Shown here: piece by piece, positions 27,001 through 35,810 of the stretch | Layout of the letters: each line of letters opens with the position of its first letter | Numbering within the stretch: position 1 is the stretch's first letter | Source of the DNA: Sinohyriopsis cumingii | Lineage: Eukaryota > Mollusca > Bivalvia > Unionida > Unionidae | Assembly (NCBI GenBank): GCA_028554795.2 | Contig: CM068838.1 | Coordinates: 131,883,428-131,947,427 of the forward strand | Length of the DNA stretch: 64,000 nucleotides | Direction of reading: 5' to 3' | The notes under the pieces: generated by a model | The model's input: only the letters and a program-made list of their open reading frames with translations | What the model was told of the DNA's origin: nothing | The model's database searches: none | Position numbers and translations under genes: made by a program

Positions 27001-30000
27001 TAGGAAAGTGGGTTATCTTTCATATAGAGAATCCACCCAGCTTACCTCAGAGGATGCCCTTGGTATAGATATGATGCTCTTATTATCACCAATTCTCCTA
27101 ATTTTAAAATGATTAGTGAAAATATATAAAGGAGATTTTCAGTAAGTTGTGTTTCTCTTAGAATACTTGCTCAATCACATTACTTTAAAAATTTCCAACC
27201 TTCCCACCACCATGTGAGCATCCTCCTTGATATTTTGGTCAGCTTAAAAATAGTGACTAGGGAGGTAATGGGCCCTTTGTCTACATCATATACAGTACAG
27301 CTCATGCGGTGACAGATTTAATCCCCTCCACTTTCGCTCTACAACAGAGCAGTAAATACCTACAGATCACCAGCATGCTGAGGGCAGCTCCACATTACTG
27401 ATTAACATTTGATCAGCCAATGAATGAAGACCACCCATGAAAAGGCTGAGATATTGTGAGTGATTTACAATCCAATAACTTTTCAAGAATCAAGTGACCT
27501 TTATTTCAATCATATATTTGGACAATTTAAAAAAATAGTTAAAAATTTCTTGTATATTTTGTACATTTAGAAAAGATTGATAGACTTCTTTTGCAGTATG
27601 TTTACACTTTTATTTCATTCAAAGAAATCTGAACAAACCTGCACTATGACTTGACTAGAGGCACAACTTGTTAAAGCCCCAGTGCCGCCATAATATGCAG
27701 AAAGGCTTATATGCCAAATCATCTGAATAAAACTGAATATTGAAAGATATTGGTCCTAAACATCATTTGGTTCTATTGAAACCAGATAACATTGATGTTT
27801 TGTCACATTATGAGCCATGTAATTTCTCCATCAAAATTAGAAACCCTGCCATTTTTCACATGTTTGCAAAATTAATTAAATATTGATAGGTGACATCCAT
27901 GGGTCAACTAGTTTCAGTCGAAAGCTGGAACACAAGGCTGGATGATGTCACCATTGTAAATATCAGAAGCCAACACAAGAGTATGTCAGACTGTCTTCTC
28001 CCTTCAAAGTATTCCAGTGAATCAGCTGGTCACCGATATCCACCAGAGTCTTATTTTTATAGAATGCATGATATGTTGTCTCAGATCTACTTTAAAAAGC
28101 CAGCTTGTCTCTCTTCATTCACCCACAAATCAATTTGTGTGCCTCTTGTGAATGTTGTTGTTATTAGATTAGTCACTGACAGAATTTGTCTAATGTATTG
28201 CATCACTACTTTTGAAGTACTCTCAAAGAAAAAGAATGGAATTACTAGCAATTTTGTTGGTGTGGAATCTCTTAATTCTAAACTGAATGTTTGAACATCA
28301 TTTAAACCTAACATCTTGATTATTTCAAAGAATGGTTGTCATATAGTTTTCTTAACAAATCATTCATTCCTCTCTTGAACAGTGTGAATTTATTCTACTA
28401 TTTTAACTTGAAAAGTAAACCCGTGAGTTGTTGACAGTTATATTCCAGATGACAACTGGTTTCTGTTCAAAATGCGAACAACAAAACAGGAAAAACCAAA
28501 TTTGTACTTAAATGCAAACCATGTGTTTAGTCACAAGGCTGAATATACATTTACACAACTTTTATCTAGTTAGTTTTGACTAAACGTGTACTATAGGGGA
28601 CTGACTATTTATGGGGCTACATTGTTCTTTCCAACAGCAATAATTTTTGTTGCTTAATTCATCACAAGATAAATTTATTTTAGGTAAGAAAAGGAATGAC
28701 ACAGTATCCTTTTTGTAATACAAATCAGAACAAGACAAATGTTTCCAAATATTTCCTTACCTCCATTAGAAAATTAAATGGCCTGTCCCTAATAAAGACT
28801 TCAGTGGATGTTGTGTAGAATCTAAAAAGTAACCATTGTAAATAATGGTAATATTATCTAAAATTTGATTAGACATTATGTCTATTACATTATCTTCATT
28901 AGAACAAGGTAACGTTTAGAATCAGCGATAATAATGAGGCTAAATTGGTGCCTCTCTCTCTCTCTCTCAAGAAATAGTTTGCTTGCAGGGATCATACTTA
29001 GTAAACCACACCCACTTGATGCAGACCACATCCACTCCATGGTGGTCATCCACAACAACTCTGCAAGAAAGCATGGTGTGCAGAGGCCACCGCAAACCGC
29101 CACAGTAACTACATCAGGATGCATGGCTAGAAGGTGGAGGGCTTTATTTCATAATCCTCTCCACTCTCCACCCCGACCATAATGCATGGGGTTTCACAAG
29201 ATCTGATAGCTGTACCATAGACAGAAAAGATATTTGGCTGTTTTTAGGAGAGATGGATACAGGGGGTAGCAAGACTATTTTCCTAACATTAACATGACCT
29301 GATAAGTTATATTGGATAAACAAAATTTACTGACAAATTTACTTTTTCATATCATTGGGGGTCATCATTGATGGACATACATGGTAAAATAGAGCTGATC
29401 CAGCACATATTTATTTGAGGTACAGCCTCAATTACCATTGATAGCCAGTCATTTGATCATAGTGTCTTTTCATGCATTCTAGCTAATTAATCCTTTAGAA
29501 CAGTCTTAAATTGTGTCAAGTTAACAAGGTCTAATCTTTGAATATCTGATAATAGTACAAGTGATTTAATTTAAGGAAATGCTTTAATTTTTTTCTTCAG
29601 AAAAATGTCCAGAGGTGTGGTGGTGTGACATTTCATGTCTTCGACAGAGTAATTGTACAGCTTAGCATAGATCGCTCTAACGTCCAGCATCTCAAACTGA
29701 AACTTGAGCTTGTTAAACCAGAGGTAATTTTAATTACTGTGAATTCACCATTTTTGTCTGAGTGCCCATTTTGGTGAATATTCATGGCTGCAACTAATCA
29801 TTAATTTATGGATTCATTGGATAATAATCCTTCTGTAATCGGACCCCCATTTTCATGCATGAATAATAATCCATCTGTAATTGTACCCCCTTTTTCATGC
29901 ATGAATAATAATCCCTCTGTAATCGGACCCCCATTTTCATCTATGAATAATAATTCATCTGTAATCGGACACCCATTTTCATCTATGAATAATAATCCAT

Positions 30001-33000
30001 CTGTAATTGGACCCCCATTTTCATGCATGAATAATAATCCCTCTGTAATCGGACCCCTATTTTCATGCATGAATAATAATCCATCTGTAATCGGACCCCC
30101 ATTTTCATGCATGAATAATAATCCGTCTGTAATCGGACCCCCATTTTCATCCATGAATAATAATCCATTTGTAATCGGACCCCCATTTTCATCCATGAAT
30201 AATAATCCATCTGTAATGGGACACCCATTTTCATGCTTGAATAATAATCCATCTTTAATCAGACCACCATTTTTATGCATGAATAATAATCCATCTGTAA
30301 TCGGACCCCCATTTTCATACATGAATAATAATCCATCTGTAATTGGACCCCCATTTTCATCCATGAATATTAATCCATCTGTAATTGGACACACTTTTTC
30401 ATGCATGAATAATAATCCATCTGTAATCGGACCCCCATTTTCATGCGAGAATAATAATCCATCTGTAATCAGACCCCCATTTTCATGCATGAATAATAAT
30501 CCATCTGTAATCAGACCCCCTTTTTCATGCATGAATAATCATTTGTAATTGGACCCCCATTTTCATGCATGAATAATAATCCATCTGTAATTAGACACAC
30601 TTTTTCATGCATGAATAATAATAATCGGACCCCCATTTTCATGCATGAATATTAATCCATCTGTAATCAGGCACCCAATTTCATGCATGAATAATAATCC
30701 ATCTATAATCGGACCCCCATTTTCATCCACAAATAATAGTCCATCTGTAATCGGACGCCCATTTTCATCCATGAATAATAATCCATCTGTAATCGGACAC
30801 CCATTTTCATCCATGAATAATAATCCATCTGTAATCGCACACCCATTTTCATCCATGAATAATAATCCATCTGTAATTGGACCCCCATTTTCATCCATGA
30901 ATAGTAATCCATCTGTAATCGGACCCCCCTTTTCATGCATGAATAATAATCCATCTATAATCGGACCTCCATTTTCATCTGTAATCGGACACCCAGGGTG
31001 TAGGTTTCAATAAAGAGAGATACCTTTATTTTATATATAATTTATATTTAGTTCTAGTGGATTGTTAGCAACTCTCACTTCAGGGATGTTCTGCACATCC
31101 TGGATAGTGTTGTGTTTATATACAGGCCTTGTGATGTTCAGAGCTCTAATAAGACTTGATTGGTTCAATCCTGAATTTGTCATTTCCATTGACAAACACA
31201 CTGGTTGAATTTCCAGCCTTTGCTGGTTTGGGATTTTGTTTGCAGTAACGGCAAAACATCTTTCCTTTAATGATTCATGTCATGGATAAATTATCAATCC
31301 AATGTGACTGAAAATTTATCAGTCTCATTGGTGTCATATTTGACATGTTTTGCTGCCACAGTGTCTAGCTTATGTCTTTTTGAAGAAACAGTTACCTCCA
31401 ACTCAGTAGCAGCATTACATTTTATCACTCCACTTTCACATATTTCTTCTCCAAATTTTCTCTATAACCTTCCTCGTGAAAATAGTTAAGTAAACTCATC
31501 TTATGCACATAGTAAAGATAACATCACTTCTAAACCACTTCCAAAAGTTGTCACAAGATATATTTTGTGGTTTAAATATAAACAGGGGCTGCTCCTTATT
31601 TACCTTAATCATTTTGCTTCAAAACAGAATATTGCATATAGCAGCTTATCCTCTTTTTATAATTAAGAATTACAGAATTATTACTGTCATTTAATCAGTT
31701 ATAAAGGAAACCAACTCTAATATCAGTGAAGTGATATTTTAAAATTTAATTGCATTGACTCGTGGGATTGAAATAAAAGGTGATCCACTTGTGAGTATCA
31801 GGATTGACTAAACACAATATAACAAAGCCATTTAAAATTAACCATACTATTTTTGTGTGAAGTGTTTTGATTGGCAGATAATTCAGTTGCTTAGTCCAAT
31901 AGAATGCATGTGACAGTTATCATTGACCTCTGACTGTTGAGAAAGTTGATTCATACATTCAATATGGCCAGGGTTATGAATGGCAAAGTATGAAGGTAGT
32001 TAAAGTGATTAAAACATGAAAATTTGTGCTTGCCTTCTTGATTTAAAATTCGAAAATAAGCACCTATCCTGGACTGGCAGTTTGCAAATATTTACTTGTC
32101 CATCTTCAAAAAATATTAGTGTGAAACATAGGGCTAAGGGATTTTATCAGCCCTGGAGAAGAAATAGTCTTCTCATGGACGCTGTACAAATTCTTTTCAA
32201 CTTTAAAGTATAGGACCTTTCAAAGGACTTTTGTTAAAATTTTCACACCCTGTTATATACAGATTTGAAACTTTAGATATACCTAAATGCCATTTAAATG
32301 TTTTATTTCTATTATCTTTTCAAGTAAATCACAGTATTTTAGCATCGATGAATTTTGACAATTTTCAGTAGCAGCATTGGACCAAATTAACAATGAGCAA
32401 ACATGTAAATTTTTTATGGTAGTGTATTTACTAAGAGTAATTACTGGAACAAGTGGCATAGACCCTGATCTGTTAGTGCATTATGCAATGGCAGATCAGG
32501 GTTTATGTTGTTTGCTGTTGGACTGAAGTTATATGCAAGTGTATTTACAATAATGGTTATTTTTAACACATGAAATGGTTGCTTTATTCCAATGTAAGTT
32601 GAACAAATTGAAAAATGTTTAAAATAATATTTAAAAGAACAGCATTATTTTAAATATAAAGTTATAACTTATAACCTATAATTATAGGTCCATCCTCTTA
32701 CTCTTTGACATCCTAAATATATCAAAGCATTCTTGAAATGGGTGCTACTAACAAATAAACCTATAAAATAAATTTTCTGTTTTCATTGATTTTTTGTGTT
32801 GTTTTTCTTGTACCATATATATTGTGAATTTCATTTGACACAGTTTTAACACAAATAAATTGTTAGCACAGATAAATTTTCTTGCTCAAGTACTCAGATT
32901 TTATTTTTCCTGATATATGATGGTTTACACTATTTGTTTTTCAGGTCCCAGGCTTTAGTGTGCCTGAAGCCTCTCAAAGGGATGTGAATTCAGAGGAACC

Positions 33001-33025
33001 ACCAAAGAAAAAAGTCAAAACATAA
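11833..33025 (+). CDS. DIS3: DIS3 (Rrp44) exosome exoribonuclease, 3' half of gene, six exons
   Basis: DIS3 is the processive 3'-5' hydrolytic exoribonuclease (and PIN endonuclease) of the RNA exosome, acting mainly in the nucleus. Exons 11833-12053, 15345-15435, 20315-20392, 22925-23083, 29601-29723 and 32945-33025 are all bounded by AG/GT. They join without frameshift into 250 residues plus a TAA stop. The product covers the RNB end ([46 protein letters not shown]), then the S1 domain ([20 protein letters not shown]) and a basic tail (PPKKKVKT). These motifs and the short spacing between them fit DIS3 rather than DIS3L or DIS3L2. The PIN, cold-shock and N-terminal RNB parts, including the catalytic aspartate cluster, are not in the window. 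Introns of 2.5-6.5 kb are packed with repeats. I see no sign that the gene is broken. Confidence 0.95.
12432..12494. repeat. (CA)n microsatellite with CGCA interruptions
   Basis: ACAC dinucleotides run for about 60 bases with a central GCACGCACGCACG interruption. It sits in the first DIS3 intron of the window. Confidence 0.95.
12940..15180. repeat. Old degenerate dispersed or tandem repeats in DIS3 intron
   Basis: Several blocks echo each other at low identity: a GACTCATTTCAACTAAATTTG-like start, 'AGAGAGCATCCTGGAATTAAGG', 'CAGTATTGTACAAG...' and 'CCATCAAATATGGCCACCTT'. They occur near 13020, 13170, 14450, 14740, 14935 and 15080. The pattern suggests an ancient array of ~130-bp units. Blocks at 13320-13420 also repeat CCTATTTAAATA-type words. 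No protein was recognised. Confidence 0.45.
15345..15435 (+). CDS. DIS3: DIS3 exon b (RNB domain)
   Basis: Acceptor ATTGTTAG and donor GTAATT bound 91 bases. The first G completes the arginine begun in exon a. The peptide [20 protein letters not shown] continues through [10 protein letters not shown] and matches the RNB C-terminal helices. It ends on a complete codon. Confidence 0.95.
15700..16480. repeat. Degenerate ~110-bp tandem repeat (family D)
   Basis: Units share 'AATGGTTTCTGCACAATAACT', GAGTTCTCCATCATCTA, GGCTTGCACTTGGGGTAAG and 'AAAAGGTCA...GGTCACTGA'. They occur near 15830, 15930, 16040, 16150 and 16300. A similar array lies at 36120-36680. Function and origin are unknown. Confidence 0.65.
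16690..16870 (+). mobile_element. Possible tRNA-derived SINE fragment (third type)
   Basis: GGTTCGAATCC at 16737-16747 is a good Pol III box B. It is followed ~45 bases later by TGTTCATGGGCAGGGCAC, the kind of body sequence seen in other animal tRNA-SINEs. Box A is not convincing and no target duplication was found. Confidence 0.4.
17833..18015. repeat. ~35-bp minisatellite nested in the acceptor array
   Basis: Five to six units of TATATGAAGTAACCTCAATC followed by ACACTACATGTTTTTC, 33-37 bases each. The unit core TATGAAGTAACCTCAATCAC resembles the exon-c start TATGCAACAACCTCAATTAC. It therefore looks like a secondary expansion of part of the exon-derived repeat. The period leaves short frames open on both strands; these are not genes. 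Confidence 0.8.
18216..20171 (+). mobile_element. hAT-like DNA transposon remnant
   Basis: Perfect 16-bp terminal inverted repeats CAGGGTTCGACACTAA bound 1956 bases. A transposase fragment lies inside. The CAGGG start fits hAT elements. An 8-bp target duplication is not clean: the flanks share only a TTATA-like core. The element sits inside the acceptor-derived tandem array, so it inserted after that array formed. Only about 240 bases of recognisable coding sequence survive and it is inactive. Confidence 0.75.
19362..19960 (+). pseudogene. hAT-type transposase fragment
   Basis: A 71-codon frame at 19362-19577 contains [17 protein letters not shown] followed by [15 protein letters not shown]. 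The DGSTD-S box is the first catalytic aspartate region of ZNF862/ZMYM-like hAT transposases. Further pieces follow to about 19960 with frameshifts and stops. The zinc-finger start and the rest of the catalytic core were not found. Orientation agrees with the enclosing terminal repeats. Confidence 0.65.
20315..20392 (+). CDS. DIS3: DIS3 exon c (RNB end)
   Basis: Acceptor TATATTTCAG and donor GTGGGT bound 78 bases, an exact 26 codons. The peptide starts [20 protein letters not shown] and ends VNLHTH. A GT six bases downstream of a possible read-through was rejected as donor because joining at 20392 gives HTH-LFFKK, matching the family. Five decoy acceptor copies lie upstream in the same intron. 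Confidence 0.95.
20500..21700. repeat. Degenerate 120-150 bp tandem repeat (family C), about 8 units
   Basis: Recurrent signature: TTGGTCCTAAATGAAAATGG, 'TGCCAATCTGATGTCC', CCATCTTGAAAATCTTGTTA, 'GCTACTTATCCTGAATGG', 'GGGTTTTCACTAAAAGACTT'. The first unit opens with ACTACAGGGAGGATTGCCATG. Units differ by 15-30 % and by indels. The same family occurs at 10715-10985 and 38640-40060. No ORF of note. Confidence 0.75.
22230..22790. repeat. AT-rich 15-17 bp minisatellite
   Basis: Words of the type ATAACATACATCCTAATA and AATAAAACATRCATCC are repeated about 30 times with drift. It lies in the DIS3 intron just before the exon at 22925. Confidence 0.8.
22925..23083 (+). CDS. DIS3: DIS3 exon d (start of S1 domain)
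   Basis: Acceptor TTTTTTCAG and donor GTATAT bound 159 bases (53 codons, phase 0 at both ends). The peptide [20 protein letters not shown] continues into [17 protein letters not shown], the junction of RNB and the C-terminal S1 fold in DIS3. Confidence 0.95.
23440..23705. repeat. ~38-bp minisatellite, about 7 units
   Basis: The unit CTTATTTGGTCATTATGTAT followed by CAGAGATCCCAAAATGGT repeats between 23440 and 23705 with a few substitutions and shortened copies. The overlapping open frames here are products of the repeat and not genes. Confidence 0.88.
24169..25758. mobile_element. MITE-like DNA element with TA flanks
   Basis: CAGTAAAACCTGTTA at 24171-24185 is matched by its reverse complement TAACAGGTTTTACTG at 25742-25756. 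Both ends are flanked by TA, as expected for a Tc1/mariner-type target duplication. Weaker complementarity continues inward (ATGGTCTCT...). The 1.59 kb interior has no recognisable transposase, so it is a non-autonomous or decayed element. Confidence 0.55.
25759..27660. other. DIS3 intron sequence, nothing recognised
   Basis: No exon or transposon protein was recognised. A 61-codon frame at 26670-26855 and its shadow on the other strand have no support. Confidence 0.5.
27665..28290 (+). repeat. Interspersed repeat family B, copy 1
   Basis: This segment is matched in inverted orientation by 40880-41485. Shared blocks include TTGTTAAA(G/C)CCCC, 'ATGCCAAATCATCTGAATAA', GAAAGATATTG, 'CATCATTTGGTTC', 'CATTATGAGCCATG' and a coding-looking stretch. 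The translated frame at 27890-28294 ([15 protein letters not shown]...) resembles the frame on the opposite strand at 40902-41282 (GEPSSVESWNTGFEG...). Family unknown, about 0.6 kb, probably a non-autonomous transposon. Confidence 0.7.
28291..29600. other. DIS3 intron sequence, nothing recognised
   Basis: Only a short CT-rich run (near 28950) and chance ORFs were seen before the acceptor at 29599-29600. Confidence 0.5.
29601..29723 (+). CDS. DIS3: DIS3 exon e (S1 domain)
   Basis: Acceptor TTTTTTTCTTCAG and donor GTAATT bound 123 bases (41 codons, phase 0). The peptide [20 protein letters not shown] continues [15 protein letters not shown], the last strands of the S1 RNA-binding domain. A 42-bp minisatellite begins 84 bases downstream of the donor. 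Confidence 0.95.
29808..31005. repeat. 42-bp minisatellite, about 28 copies, open on both strands
   Basis: The unit is AATAATAATCCATCTGTAAT followed by CGGACCCCCATTTTCATGCATG. Because the period is 14 codons, long frames stay open on both strands: [14 protein letters not shown] on + (246 codons, 29808-30548) and [14 protein letters not shown] on - (243 codons). A single spacer near 30545-30640 breaks the array. It lies wholly within the DIS3 intron. The open frames have no splice support, and the sequence from exon e reaches a stop before the array, so it is read as satellite DNA. Confidence 0.93.
31006..32944. other. Last DIS3 intron, unique AT-rich sequence
   Basis: No further exon, repeat array or transposon protein was recognised between the minisatellite and the terminal exon. 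Confidence 0.5.
32945..33025 (+). CDS. DIS3: DIS3 terminal exon, copy 1
   Basis: Acceptor TATTTGTTTTTCAG precedes 26 codons plus TAA. The peptide [20 protein letters not shown] ends in KKKVKT. The PGxSxP start and basic end match the DIS3 family's C-terminus, and PPKKKVKT looks like a monopartite nuclear localisation signal. A second version of this exon follows at 33058. Confidence 0.93.
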   Translation, partial: VPGFSVPEASQRDVNSEEPPKKKVKT

Positions 33026-33057
33026 GACAATGATTGCGGCATGATGTTTTACTTAAG

Positions 33058-33138
33058 ATCCAAGGTTTTAGTATGCCTGAGACCTCACAAAGGGACATCA
33101 ATTCAGAGGAACCTCGAAAGGAAAAGATCAAAACTTAA
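33058..33138 (+). CDS. DIS3: Tandem duplicate of the DIS3 terminal exon (putative alternative last exon)
   Basis: This is an 81-base block, exactly the length of the terminal exon at 32945-33025, with 16 differences and no indel. It is preceded by an AG (TTTTACTTAAG) in the same phase and read in frame to its own TAA. The peptide IQGFSMPETSQRDINSEEPR ends in KEKIKT. Seven differences are silent; most others are conservative (V to I or M), and the basic tail is weakened. The polypyrimidine tract is poorer than copy 1's. It could be a true alternative acceptor 113 bases downstream or a decaying duplicate within the 3' UTR. Transcription is not shown by sequence alone. Confidence 0.6.
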   Translation: MQGFSMPETSQRDINSEEPRKEKIKT

Positions 33139-33596
33139 TCTTTACCTTTTGCCATGACAGCTGTGGAAAAGAAGGGTGCTTCAAAAAGAATAATGCACAT
33201 ATCTTGGGCAAGTCCCTGATTTTAAAAGATACGGTTTGTTTTGTTATTGAAAAAAACTGAAACACTGCTGTTGATGATAATATTTAATGAAACTAGTTTG
33301 TCTGCATTCCAGATAAATTTTAAAGTCATGTTATTTGAGTCATAATTTTAGTGCCCTTTATTGTTATGAATGAGACAGTCATTTAAACTTTAGATATTGA
33401 ATGCACAACAAAACTCTGCCAACTTCTATGACAGCTTAGATGTTGGTATAATGTTTACTTGTAGTTACATGAAACTAGAGCATCCATGCCAACCATTACA
33501 CTTTTGGCGTGATCAGTATGCTTTTTGTCACCTGATTATATTATATTCTTGTCTGTATATGGAATAAGCTATTATGGTACATAAAAAAATTAAAGC

Positions 33597-33602
33597 AATA
33601 AA
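33597..33602 (+). terminator. Putative DIS3 polyadenylation signal
   Basis: AATAAA lies 572 bases after the first DIS3 stop, within an A-rich run and before GT/T-rich sequence (TTGTGTTTGTCATGTG). This would give a 3' UTR of about 0.6 kb. Confidence 0.45.
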
Positions 33603-33966
33603 AAAAAATTGTGTTTGTCATGTGTATTATCATCTCATTAATCCCATACATCCCATGAGTCTTAGAATAATCTAAAATAGAAGACTGCTGCATAAGAGTA
33701 TGTTTGTCCATCATAAACCTACATGTACTTGCCTCATTTTCTATCAATAGCATCTGTATATGACACATTTCTATATATAAAAAATCAGGTTTTGACAGTT
33801 TGGAATTTATGTTACAGATTCATTATAATAATGAAAACGGTTGTAAACCAGTCTATAATTTTTTTTAAAAATGCCACAAGATGTTGAGCAATAGACGTGA
33901 CTCATGTCTCATGTATGTTATATGACTGAAAAATGGTAGAGGAATAGGACCTTTTCAAACTTTAAA

Positions 33967-34210
33967 GGGGGCCCCATGTGGTCAAGTGGTCTAAAGTGCT
34001 CTCCGTTACAGATCACTGCCATCTCACCTCTGTCTACATGAGTTAGAGTCTTGGATTCAGCCAATGTGGGTTTGTGAGAAAGCTTCCCAGGAGCTTCTCT
34101 TGGGTGAGTGGTTCTTTCCGGGGTTTTCCTGTGTTCTTCCTCCACCATTAATACTCGCCAAGTATAGCCTATCGTGTCCTAAAAAATGGCATTAAACCCT
34201 ACAACAACAA
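33967..34210 (+). mobile_element. tRNA-derived SINE, family S1
   Basis: Head GGGGGCCCCATGTGGTCAAGTGGTCTAAAG, body TGAGAAAGCTTCCCAGGAGC and ...AAAAATGGCATTAAACCCTAC, and an (ACAACA)n tail. An 11-bp target duplication CAAACTTTAAA lies at 33956-33966 and 34211-34221. It sits just beyond the presumed DIS3 3' end. Confidence 0.9.
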
Positions 34211-34258
34211 CAAACTTTAAAAACATGTTGAATCAGAAAAATTACAAATCAATAGTAC

Positions 34259-34469
34259 CGTTCCGGTGGCCTAGTGGTTAGAGCTGCTTCTCGGATGTGG
34301 GAAGTCGTGGGTTTGATCCCAGGCTGAGTCATACCAAAGACTTACAAAAACGGTACTAAGAGCTGCTTCGCTTGGTGCTCAGCATTAAGAGGTTAATGTT
34401 AGGGCTGGTCAGCCTGGTGTCAGGATAATGTGACTGGGTGGGACATCATGCTACATGTCTGCGGCACAC
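34259..34469 (+). mobile_element. tRNA-derived SINE, second family (S2), full length
   Basis: Box A TGGCCTAGTGG at 34267-34277 and box B GGTTTGATCC at 34310-34319. The body then includes GGTACTAAGAGCTGCTTCGC and a conserved end, AGGATAATGTGACTGGGTGG followed by GACATCATGCTACATG. A perfect 15-bp target duplication ACAAATCAATAGTAC lies at 34244-34258 and 34470-34484. It differs in body from family S1 and lacks the (ACA)n tail. A fragment of its 3' end is at 40784. Confidence 0.9.
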
Positions 34470-34609
34470 ACAAATCAATAGTACTGTAAAAAGTTCAAAT
34501 GATGAATATGAGTGATGTAATGCAGTGCTCAGGTCAAGCACATTGTCATGCTCCTAACTGAAGTTTGACTCAGCAAAAGTTAGGGATGTAAACTAGTTAT
34601 AGTGAGTAC

Positions 34610-35640
34610 CAGTTTGTCAATTTGTTTTGTGTTTGTATTCTGGTCCTAATCCACATGGATTAAGCCTATTTGTGACATTTGCATACAGTTTATTGTAATT
34701 ATGGCATGTAATACATAGATTAAATATTTTATACACAGATTTATAGGTTACTGCATTTGTATGGGAAAATATTAACATTTTTTTTTCTGAGTAATACTGC
34801 ATGACCTTGGGAATGCAGAATTGCTAACCTTTTTATTATATACTAATTTTGTTTTCCTGCTAAGGCTTAATAATAAAGGAATACACTTCAAGAAACAAAG
34901 TAATTGAATTTATGCTGTAACAAATACACAACCATAGATTCATCAGTACACAGTAACAATATTAATGCACACATAGCACCACCCAGCAACCTTTGAACAT
35001 TGTTACATGCTTGAAATTAGTTCTAGAAAGATTCTCAGTCTGGTCTACATCAAATTGAAACATATGAATGTGCATTGAAAAATACTTTTCCAGTTGATCT
35101 GCAACAGATGGATTTTGTTTTTCTGTTGATCCAATTTAATTATGCTTATGATGGACTGGATTTATTGGGTCAGTTCAGTGCAGTGAGAAGAATGTGATTT
35201 CAACTATGACCTGTATCATACATTGTATGTCTTCTATCGCCTGCCTAACATTGTATCAAAATAGTTGAATGGTGAAAATTGCAAAGCAGCTGTTGTATGA
35301 ACGTCCATTTAGCCACTGGAAATTTTTTTTTTTTCGTCATCTTGGCTGTTGTCTCTTTGAGTTTCCTACCAAAAGTTTCAGTTGCATTATTTCTGGAATT
35401 TAGTAGTTTTTACTGACTTTGTAAAATGGTACATCTCTGATAAATATGTGATAGCCCATGACCTCAGTATGCTTTTCTGTTTTATTTTTATAGATCCTTG
35501 AGAGCACTAGTCATAGTCTGAACCATTCTATTTGCGAAAATTTACAAATATATCTCCTCAATAACTCTTTAATGATCAGAATGGTATTTTCATTTACATT
35601 ATCTCTCACATTTGCTGTTGACATTGTGAATATCAGATTC
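34610..35640 (+). repeat. Interspersed repeat family A, copy 1 (~1 kb)
   Basis: Aligned by eye with the reverse complement of 56670-57750. Shared blocks in order: 'GGTTACTGCATTTGTATGGGAA', AAGGCTTAATAATAAAGGAA, 'AAGTAATTGAATTTATGCT', ATGATGGACTG, TATCAAAATAGTTGAATG, 'CATAGTCTGAACCATTCTATTTGC' and 'GTTGACATTGTGAATATCA'. No ORF or inverted repeats identify its class. It is probably an ancient non-autonomous transposon. The right end has become a minisatellite. Confidence 0.75.
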
Positions 35641-35810
35641 ATTTGTTGACATTGTGAATATCACATTCATTTGTTGACATTGTGAATATCACATTCATTT
35701 GTTGATGTGAATATCACATTCATTTGTTGACATTGTGATTATCACATTCATTTGTTGACATTGTGAATATCGCATTCATTTGTTGACATTGTGAATATCA
35801 AATTCGTTTG
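35617..35810. repeat. 28-bp minisatellite, about 7 copies
   Basis: The unit CATTCATTTGTTGACATTGT followed by GAATATCA repeats seven times, with one unit shortened. The other family A copy has this sequence once (near 56672-56702), so the array arose by local expansion within this copy. Confidence 0.9.

Noticed and set aside
29801-30532. 243- and 246-codon overlapping frames as a repetitive protein gene
   Set aside because: Explained entirely by a 42-bp tandem repeat whose period is a multiple of three, located inside a DIS3 intron.
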